Of a DNA stretch of 64,000 bases, positions 57,375 to 64,000 are shown piece after piece. Numbering within the stretch: position 1 is the first letter of the stretch; every line of letters begins with the position of its first letter. The stretch is from Coriobacteriia bacterium (GTDB lineage Bacteria > Actinomycetota > Coriobacteriia > WRKU01 > WQUG01): positions 168,444 to 232,443 of the forward strand of contig WRBC01000001.1 of NCBI GenBank assembly GCA_009779855.1, given 5' to 3'. The translations under genes and the position numbers were made by a program. The notes beneath the pieces are model-generated. The model was not told where the DNA came from. It made no database searches and was given only the letters and a program-made list of their open reading frames with translations.

Positions 57375-58074
57375 CGTAAAAGATCTACATACCAGCTACG
57401 GCAAAATCCGCGCCATTAAGGGCATCTCCTTTGACGTTGCTGAAGGTGAAATTGTAACCCTAATTGGTGCTAATGGTGCTGGCAAGTCTACAACCTTGCG
57501 TACCTTGAGCGGACTTGAATCACCACACGAAGGCTCGATTACCTTTAATGGTGAAGATATTACGGGCATGAAGCCTCACGATATCACCAAGAAAAGCCTT
57601 ATTCAGGTACCAGAGGGACGCCGTGTTTTCCCTCAGATGACGGTTGCTGAGAACTTAGACATGGGTGCTTTTCTGCGTAATGACAAGGAAAACATCAAGG
57701 AAGACTATGAAAGAGTGTTAACGTTCTTCCCGCGCCTTCAAGAGCGCAAGAATCAGAAGGCTGGAACTCTTTCTGGTGGCGAGCAGCAAATGCTTGCTAT
57801 GGGTCGTGCACTTATGGCAAAGCCAAAGCTTCTTACCTTGGATGAACCTTCCATGGGTCTAGCCCCTGTAATTATCGAGGTAATCTTCGAGATTATCTTG
57901 AAGTTAAACGAAGAGGGAATTACTATTTTGCTGATTGAGCAAAATGCAAACCTTGCCTTGGGTATTTCTGATCGTGGCTATGTAATGGAGACAGGGATTA
58001 TCAAGTTGTCTGGTACGGGGGAAGAGCTTCTTGCTAACGAAGAAGTGCGTAAGGCATATCTAGGTGAAGACTAG
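57364..58074 (+). CDS. livF: Branched-chain amino acid ABC transporter ATPase LivF
   Basis: IGANGAGKSTTLRTLSGL, LSGGEQQMLAMGRALM. Confidence 0.96.
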   Translation: MLLSVKDLHTSYGKIRAIKGISFDVAEGEIVTLIGANGAGKSTTLRTLSGLESPHEGSITFNGEDITGMKPHDITKKSLIQVPEGRRVFPQMTVAENLDMGAFLRNDKENIKEDYERVLTFFPRLQERKNQKAGTLSGGEQQMLAMGRALMAKPKLLTLDEPSMGLAPVIIEVIFEIILKLNEEGITILLIEQNANLALGISDRGYVMETGIIKLSGTGEELLANEEVRKAYLGED

Positions 58075-58127
58075 TTCTAGACATATCAAGTTCATGTAAG
58101 TTTATGTCATCTAGAATATTAGAACTT

Positions 58128-58165
58128 CAAAAAAAGAAGAGCTCATTTGAGCTCTTCTTTTTTTG
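58128..58165. terminator. Intrinsic terminator after livF, potentially bidirectional
   Basis: CAAAAAAAGAAGAGCTC - ATTT - GAGCTCTTCTTTTTTTG, perfect 17-bp inverted repeat with A- and T-tracts. Confidence 0.93.
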
Positions 58166-58179
58166 TGGGCTATGGTGAC

Positions 58180-58230
58180 TTGACGAATTTTCTTCCAGCC
58201 AACTATACTACATTACATAAGTAATGTAGT
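58180..58230 (+). promoter_or_regulatory. Promoter with operator palindrome for the GntR-ABC operon
   Basis: TTGACG (58180-58185), 18-nt spacer, TATACT (58204-58209); ACTACATTAC-ATAA-GTAATGTAGT perfect 10-bp arms (58207-58230) overlapping the -10. Confidence 0.8.
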
Positions 58231-58261
58231 TGCATGATGTTGCGCTAGGGAGGCATGGCAC

Positions 58262-58651
58262 GTGCGGGTTGATTTTAACAGTATCAAACCCATCTATCTT
58301 CAAGTTGCAGAAGCAATAGAAGATGACATTATCGTGGGGCGTCTAGCAGAAGGCAGTCCCGCATACTCTCAGTTAATCCTCTCTAAAGAATTAGGAATAA
58401 ACCCAGCAACGGCCGCAAAGGGTATTAATGCTCTGGTGCAAAAGGGCATCCTTGTAAAAGAGCGCGGCAAGTCAATGATGGTGGCAAGTGGTGCGAAGAC
58501 TACATTGGTATCTCAGCGGCAAAAAAATGGATTACAGTCCCTTGTAGACGAATTGGTCGCAGAAGCACAAAAAATCGAACTGTCGAAAGATGATGTCGTG
58601 GCGATGATTGATAGATGCTATTCTCAAGAAGAAAAGGGAGCTGCCGCATGA
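58262..58651 (+). CDS. GntR-family regulator, YtrA-like
   Basis: KPIYLQVAEAIEDDIIVGRLAEGSPAYSQLILSKELGINPATAAKGINALVQKGILVKERGKSMMV; short YtrA-type C-terminus; GTG start. Confidence 0.92.
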   Translation: MRVDFNSIKPIYLQVAEAIEDDIIVGRLAEGSPAYSQLILSKELGINPATAAKGINALVQKGILVKERGKSMMVASGAKTTLVSQRQKNGLQSLVDELVAEAQKIELSKDDVVAMIDRCYSQEEKGAAA

Positions 58652-59556
58652 ATAATTATGCAATCGTAGCAGAGGGCCTTTCAAAGAGGTTTGGCAAGAA
58701 GCAGGTTCTTACTGATTTTAGCTTCACGATAGATGCAGTGGGAATCACAGGTCTTTTAGGTCGCAACGGGTCAGGAAAGACAACGCTCATGAAGATTTGT
58801 GCTGGACACATAACTAAAACTTCTGGTGAACTGAAAGTGTGGGGGGCAACTCCATTGAATAACCTATCCGCACGTAGCAGACTAGTTTATTCAAGTCATG
58901 ATGTTTCCTATTCAGGTGGACTTACTTTAGGCGTCATTCTTGCAGATTACCAATTGTTGTTTCCTGACTTTGATATGCTTTTTGCCCAAAAGCTGCTGGA
59001 TTACTTCACCATCAACGTCAATGGTAAGTATTCCAAGGCTTCACAAGGGGTAAAGAGCCTTTTTAATTTTATCTGTGCTCTTGCTGCGCGCACCCCACTA
59101 ACTATGTTTGATGAGCCTACATTAGGCATGGACACAACTGTGCGCAAAGCAGTTTGTGAAATCCTTATCAGGGAATATAATGAACATCCTCGAGCATTTG
59201 TAATATCTAGCCATCTTATGTCAGAGATGGAGAGCTTTCTTGACGCAGTCATGATTATTGATCAAGGTAACTTAGTGTTGCATGAAAGTGTCGATACTAT
59301 GCGACAGAAAGCCTATCAGCTGGAGGGCGAAGCTGAAGTTCTCAATGCCTTCATAGCGGGTAGAAATGTTATCTACAGAACAAGATCAGAGCTTACTAAT
59401 TTGGCTATCATCTATGAGGCTGCGTGCGATCAAACCATCATTGAGGCCTGTGCAGCAGGTCTGCTGCTAAAGGGCCTGAGTCCAGAGTCTCTTTATATGT
59501 ATCTAAGTCGCGAGACTAAGGGGGGTGAACTGGCATGCTTATGGGAAACACCGTAA
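58648..59556 (+). CDS. ABC transporter ATP-binding protein
   Basis: LLGRNGSGKTTLMKICAGHI; FDEPTLGMD; ATGA overlap with the GntR gene. Confidence 0.92.
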   Translation: MNNYAIVAEGLSKRFGKKQVLTDFSFTIDAVGITGLLGRNGSGKTTLMKICAGHITKTSGELKVWGATPLNNLSARSRLVYSSHDVSYSGGLTLGVILADYQLLFPDFDMLFAQKLLDYFTINVNGKYSKASQGVKSLFNFICALAARTPLTMFDEPTLGMDTTVRKAVCEILIREYNEHPRAFVISSHLMSEMESFLDAVMIIDQGNLVLHESVDTMRQKAYQLEGEAEVLNAFIAGRNVIYRTRSELTNLAIIYEAACDQTIIEACAAGLLLKGLSPESLYMYLSRETKGGELACLWETP

Positions 59557-60953
59557 AGGCAGAATTTGTTAATGCTACTAAACTGTTCAAGCTAAAATTG
59601 AGAGATTCGCGCAGAGGGATTCTTTTAGCACTGATTGCTATGTTTGCATTGGTTATTCTGAATGGGCTTATGGTATGGCGAGGGTTTGCAGACAGTACAG
59701 ACACCCTTGCCAGCCAGAGCATGTTTGATTTTTCCGCACTTCTGCTTATTTTGGCTCCCATAGCAATTGCTTTCATATTTTGGCAGGAGGCTACAGGGAA
59801 GAATTCAATCTATCCGCAAACTAGTATAAGCCGCTTTATCTCATCGCAGATGCTCAGTTTCTTCTTAGTGTTCGCTGCTTTGGGTATTGTGTTGGTGCTC
59901 TACTTGTTGATGTCGGGTATTTTTTCGTTGGTGAGTATCTGGCAACCGAATTTTATATTGGGCTACAGCTTCAATGCGAGCTTTCTTGCTTTAGGATTTT
60001 TGGCAGCACTTTTCTTTTTGTTTATGGTCACTACGGCATTTTCCTTTCTTGCTGTACTTGTCAAAGCATTTAGATTCTATGTGGTGATTCCCCTTATTGG
60101 CTCTATTCTGTTTGTGCTGCTATTTCCGATACTTTACGCATCCAGAGCCATGCCTTTTCTCGATTTTCTTTATGCACCATCGGTGTTGCTAGAACGCTCT
60201 TTTACCTACCTTTATTTAGGACCCCAGACCTTAGTTTCGTTTCTCGCGGCTTGTTTACTTACGAGTATTGTATTAATCGCAGTGGGACTTATTCTCAAGC
60301 ACTTTAAGTTAGATGAAAGAGGTGCAGACCAGGCTCAGTGGGCATTGGCAATGGCCTATGTTTCTTGCGTGATGGTGATATTGGTCGTAGGGGCTTCTTC
60401 ATACTTAGGGGACGAGGTTTACCTGTATCCGAGCTCAGCCTCTGACGTTTTTCCTCAGGAGACACAAACGATAATAATCGATACTCCCGCAAGGGAGGGT
60501 GCGACTATGCAAATTATGGCGCTTAGTTACCATAGAGGCAGTTCAGATGACTTTGAAATGGGTAGCGGCACTCTGGGCAGTGACTTTGTGATGACCGGTG
60601 GTTCTTTAGGTGGCGATTTAAGTATTCGATACGATAAAGGCTTTGCCTTTGAGTGGCTAAGTGAGGACTATGCTGACTCTAGGCCCGTATCTTCTGGACG
60701 ACAGGTTGTCTTTGAGTATACGCCAGCATTGTTTGATATGAGCAGCGAAAAGTTGCTAGAGCTGACACAACCAGCACTTCATGTAAGCCAAAGTAAAGAC
60801 GAATTTTCAAACAACCAAGATTTAATCATCAGTCACAGTTACGAGGGTGAAGGGGCTGTACTATTTGTGCCTATCTGGTCAATGATGGGTTTAATTCGTG
60901 AAAATGCAAGAAATTCATATCCAACGATTGAAGTAACTGTAGCTGCAGAATGA
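59535..60953 (+). CDS. ABC transporter permease-like multi-TM protein with C-terminal extracytoplasmic domain
   Basis: 472 aa, several hydrophobic segments, overlapping the ATPase gene. Confidence 0.8.
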   Translation: MLMGNTVKAEFVNATKLFKLKLRDSRRGILLALIAMFALVILNGLMVWRGFADSTDTLASQSMFDFSALLLILAPIAIAFIFWQEATGKNSIYPQTSISRFISSQMLSFFLVFAALGIVLVLYLLMSGIFSLVSIWQPNFILGYSFNASFLALGFLAALFFLFMVTTAFSFLAVLVKAFRFYVVIPLIGSILFVLLFPILYASRAMPFLDFLYAPSVLLERSFTYLYLGPQTLVSFLAACLLTSIVLIAVGLILKHFKLDERGADQAQWALAMAYVSCVMVILVVGASSYLGDEVYLYPSSASDVFPQETQTIIIDTPAREGATMQIMALSYHRGSSDDFEMGSGTLGSDFVMTGGSLGGDLSIRYDKGFAFEWLSEDYADSRPVSSGRQVVFEYTPALFDMSSEKLLELTQPALHVSQSKDEFSNNQDLIISHSYEGEGAVLFVPIWSMMGLIRENARNSYPTIEVTVAAE

Positions 60954-61088
60954 CTGCAGTATAAGCAGCTAAAAGAGTGGAGGCATAAAGCGCGGCAAGA
61001 AGCTAGCTAGGCAAAAAGGGGTACCCCTGTCCAAGGTTTAGCCCCTATTGAATAAAAAGTAGAACTACAAAACAGACAGGAGAGAGCT

Positions 61089-61433
61089 ATGCCACTAAGA
61101 AACGCTGACGTTATGAAGTTTTTGGCAGTTTGGGAAATGGTTCATGAAATGGCTGACGAAGGAATGAAAGCTTCGATTGAGCGCGGTAAGACAACCGAGA
61201 AAGGCGAGATGGCTAGCGATCCGGGTGCTTTTGTAGATGGGCTAGCTGCAATCATTGATGAAAAGAAAGATGCGATAAAGGCTGAACTAATCGAAGGTAA
61301 AGATGCAGAATTTGATAAGGATGATAGCGCTACCGCACGTGCTGTAGATGAGGTGCGCTTTGAGGTTGCAGAACTGCGTGGCAAGCTAGAATCAATGAGC
61401 GCGACACTTGATGCCATTCAGGCAAAACTGTAA
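61089..61433 (+). CDS. Small coiled-coil/phasin-like protein upstream of ubiB
   Basis: 114 aa, helical, terminal coiled coil EVAELRGKLESMSATLDAIQAKL; AGGAGAG SD. Confidence 0.65.
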   Translation: MPLRNADVMKFLAVWEMVHEMADEGMKASIERGKTTEKGEMASDPGAFVDGLAAIIDEKKDAIKAELIEGKDAEFDKDDSATARAVDEVRFEVAELRGKLESMSATLDAIQAKL

Positions 61434-61445
61434 GGTCTGATTCTT

Positions 61446-62807
61446 ATGAATGCCAGAAAACGACGACGCCAAATTTTTTGGATCATCACTAAGCATTGGT
61501 GGAGGGCTGCCGTAGAATCTCGCTTTGGTTTTGTGGGCATTACTGTGCGGCGTGAAGTATTTGCCCGTGAACTTCGCTTTGCTTTCGAAAAGTTAGGACC
61601 TGCCTTTATTAAACTAGGGCAGCTAATCTCAATCAGACCCGATATGTTTCCCCCGCAATATGTGTTCGAAATGGAAAATTTACGCGATTCGGTGACCCCG
61701 ACCCCCTTTGAAGAAATGAAGCCTGTGTTTGAAGAGGAACTAGGCAAACCAGCAGAAGAGTTATTCGAATCTATTAATCCTATTCCTATTGGATCTGCGT
61801 CAATTGCACAGGTGTATAAGGCAAAGCTGGCTTTTGACTACAAGCCCGTTATAGGGGAGGTTTTGCCGGCAGGAACTGACCTTGCCATCAAGATGGTTCG
61901 TCCGGGCAGTGAAGAGAAGATTCGTGGAGACATTGCAGCAGTGACCCCACTAGTAAACACACTGCACAAGCTAAAGCCATTAAAACGCTTCAATATGCCA
62001 CAGCTACTGCAGGAGTTTGCAGATTCAATCACTTCTGAAATTGACTTACGTATCGAGGGTCGTACCTCTGATCGTTTTGCATTTGACTTCATCGACGATC
62101 CCTACGTTACAACGGCTACCATTGTTTGGCCGCAGTCCAGTAAGAGTATTTTAACTATGCAGTTTGTTGAAGGTTGGCATTTGCACGAATCTGACCAGGC
62201 GACAGCGGCGGGTGTCGATGCTAGGTTCCTTGCGATACATGGCGCGGATGTGTTCATGAAGCAGGTTATGGTTGTGGGGCGCTTTCATGCAGATATGCAT
62301 CAGTCAAACTTGCTGTTAACGCCCGGTGGAAAGATTTGCTACATCGACTTCGGTATCATGGGAGAAGTCAAAGAAGAACATAAAGAAGCAATCGCTCAAA
62401 TCCTTGCTGCAACTGTGTACGCTGATGCAAAGCGCGCCATTCAGTACTCAGCAGATATTGGTCTTATTGTACGTGATTCAGAGCGCGAAGAAGTCATTGG
62501 TAAGGTGTCGGCGCTGATGAAGCGAACTTTCTCGAAGAGTCCTCGTGATGTACGTGGATTTGCCATAGGCTTCCTATCAATCCTTAACGAACAAAGGGTG
62601 GTAGTACCACGCGGTTTTGGCCTGTTGGTAAAAGCATTGGTAGTAGTAGAGGGCTGTGCTCAGACAGTTTATGATGATATAGACATAGTGGAGGCAGCGG
62701 AAACCTTTACGACAGAGCTAGTTCTAAAGCACATGTTGCGCCCAGCAAGGCTGTATAAAAAACTACCTCTTGCAATTGATGCGGCTATTAACGAATTGAT
62801 AGGCTAG
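61446..62807 (+). CDS. ABC1/UbiB-family atypical kinase-like protein (AarF)
   Basis: LGPAFIKLGQLISIRPDMFPPQY, IGSASIAQVYKA, FHADMHQSNLLLTPGGKICYIDFGIMG. Confidence 0.95.
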   Translation: MNARKRRRQIFWIITKHWWRAAVESRFGFVGITVRREVFARELRFAFEKLGPAFIKLGQLISIRPDMFPPQYVFEMENLRDSVTPTPFEEMKPVFEEELGKPAEELFESINPIPIGSASIAQVYKAKLAFDYKPVIGEVLPAGTDLAIKMVRPGSEEKIRGDIAAVTPLVNTLHKLKPLKRFNMPQLLQEFADSITSEIDLRIEGRTSDRFAFDFIDDPYVTTATIVWPQSSKSILTMQFVEGWHLHESDQATAAGVDARFLAIHGADVFMKQVMVVGRFHADMHQSNLLLTPGGKICYIDFGIMGEVKEEHKEAIAQILAATVYADAKRAIQYSADIGLIVRDSEREEVIGKVSALMKRTFSKSPRDVRGFAIGFLSILNEQRVVVPRGFGLLVKALVVVEGCAQTVYDDIDIVEAAETFTTELVLKHMLRPARLYKKLPLAIDAAINELIG

Positions 62808-62897
62808 TAGTTTTCTCTCGAACGGGGATGCTAGAATGAAGCGTTTGACAGGTAATGTTTCTGTGCATGATGGCATCCCCAATGAAAGAAGGATGAT

Positions 62898-63338
62898 ATG
62901 AAAAGAGTTCTAGTCGTGGCCTTGATGTTATGCCTGGCGGCGTTTGCCCTTGGGTGCACTTCGGAAGGGCCAACTATTCCAGATGACGTGGAAAATCCGC
63001 ACGAAGCCGATCAGCAGGAGCAGACTCCAGCGATGATGGATATCAACACCATATCATTGGAGGAATTTGCTATCGCGCAAAATGACATGTTTGCCTCAAT
63101 GAATACTGACGATATGGCAATGTTGGTCAGTGCAGAAGGCACTGTTTTGGTCTATACCTATCAATTCTTTAATATGGAGATATACAATGAAAGAGGTCAA
63201 GAATATTTCGAGGATGCCGTAGAAGAGGGTCAGTTACTTTTTGAGACTGCTGTTATCAAGGTGCCTGAAATCACTGCAATCATACTTGAGTTTGTTGACG
63301 CGCAGGGCAATGTTTTAGATTCTGCCGAATTCAGTTAG
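62898..63338 (+). CDS. Predicted lipoprotein, paralogue of the next gene (DUF4854-like)
   Basis: Signal peptide with lipobox ALGC; MLVSAEGTVLVYTYQF, VDAQGNVLDSAEFS. Confidence 0.75.
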   Translation: MKRVLVVALMLCLAAFALGCTSEGPTIPDDVENPHEADQQEQTPAMMDINTISLEEFAIAQNDMFASMNTDDMAMLVSAEGTVLVYTYQFFNMEIYNERGQEYFEDAVEEGQLLFETAVIKVPEITAIILEFVDAQGNVLDSAEFS

Positions 63339-63435
63339 GTTAGTCCTGGCGAGGTAAATGGGATAGGCTGCGATGCCTGTGGACAGGATTGTTTACAGGT
63401 TTACAGTTTGACAGAACGCAAAAGGAGGGATCAAG

Positions 63436-63864
63436 ATGAAGAAGTTACTGGTTATTGCTCTTATGTTAGGTCTTATATTTATCTTTGCGATAGGGTGTAC
63501 TTCAGATTCAGAAGTTGAAGAACCTCCAGTTACGTACGAACAAGAAGAAGCAGTGCCTGATGAAGATGCAATCAGCTATGAAATGCAGGCATTTGTTGAC
63601 AGTCAAAACAGCATGTTTGAAGGCATGGATATGAGTGAGCTTGCCATTGCTGTTTCCGCAGAAGGTACCACGGTAACGTACACATACACTTTTATTTCAG
63701 AAAGTCTGTATGATGAGGTTGGAGCAACTACTTTTGAGATAGCCACTACAGAGGCTAATGAAGTACTTATTAATGCTCAGGCCATAGCACCAGAAGTCAC
63801 GACAATAGTTATTCAGCTTGTGGATGCCGAAGGGAACGTACTTGACTACGCTGAATTTAATTAG
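63436..63864 (+). CDS. Predicted lipoprotein, paralogue of the previous gene (DUF4854-like)
   Basis: Lipobox AIGC; IAVSAEGTTVTYTYTF, VDAEGNVLDYAEFN. Confidence 0.75.
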   Translation: MKKLLVIALMLGLIFIFAIGCTSDSEVEEPPVTYEQEEAVPDEDAISYEMQAFVDSQNSMFEGMDMSELAIAVSAEGTTVTYTYTFISESLYDEVGATTFEIATTEANEVLINAQAIAPEVTTIVIQLVDAEGNVLDYAEFN

Positions 63865-63871
63865 TTTAAAT

Positions 63872-64000
63872 ATGTCTACAGCCACGATCTATGATGCAGT
63901 AGGCAACGTAGAGCGCATTCGTGATCCGCTTAGACGTGTTACACACCTCACACATGACGAAGTAGGAAATCAAACTTCCACAAGAAACCCAGAGGGCGGA
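63872..64000 (+). CDS. RHS/YD-repeat protein fragment, running off the window
   Basis: In-frame MSTATIYDAVGNVERIRDPLRRVTHLTHDEVGNQTSTRNPEGG, two YD-type repeat units; no signal peptide or obvious SD. Confidence 0.7.
   Translation, partial: MSTATIYDAVGNVERIRDPLRRVTHLTHDEVGNQTSTRNPEGG

Noticed and set aside
61017-61028. AGGGGTACCCCT palindrome upstream of 61089 as an operator
   Set aside because: Only a 12-nt palindrome without further support; could be chance.
62824-62880. GGGGATGC/GCATCCCC paired arms before lipoprotein gene as a riboswitch
   Set aside because: Two 8-nt arms about 40 nt apart without a recognised aptamer motif.
1-64000. CRISPR array, prophage, IS element or restriction system
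   Set aside because: No regular spaced repeats, transposase, phage structural or restriction-modification signatures recognised; the only recombinase is XerD-like and in a housekeeping context.

Overview
This 64-kb window reads as a mostly core, densely packed, mostly plus-strand chromosomal segment. It probably comes from a deep-branching or anaerobic Actinomycetota lineage. That placement is inference from SteA/SteB-like genes, an HspR-type dnaK operon, DUF3866 next to pyrG, and a dcw cluster without ftsA. Contents in order: murJ (partial, minus strand), pyrG, DUF3866, ald, xerD; a 12-heme-type cytochrome c, two small membrane-anchored proteins, tatA/B, tatC, hypA, hypB; dnaK-grpE-dnaJ-hspR; tRNA-Leu(CAA); a minus-strand radical-SAM/DUF4130 pair; a TPP riboswitch with thiT and thiN; steA/steB-like genes; rpsP-khpA-rimM-trmD; lepB; rplJ-rplL; a MacB/FtsX-type ABC exporter; a short glycan-assembly gene set; the mraZ-to-ftsZ dcw cluster; livJHMGF; a GntR-ABC operon; ubiB; paired lipoproteins; and the beginning of an RHS/YD-repeat ORF. 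I found no clear new defence system, CRISPR array, prophage or transposon. The most unusual observations are: (1) murD has no ATG/GTG/TTG start ahead of its N-terminal nucleotide-binding motif and sits in frame directly behind the mraY UAG stop; (2) a multiheme cytochrome / Met-rich membrane protein / Tat / HypAB neighbourhood; (3) a TPP riboswitch with an enlarged P3 arm; (4) an ftsW with a large TM1-TM2 insertion; (5) a 13-nt element repeated upstream of ald and the cytochrome; (6) a radical-SAM/DUF4130 pair; (7) several long perfect hairpins, some early inside coding regions. All family names come from recognising motifs by eye; no database search was possible.
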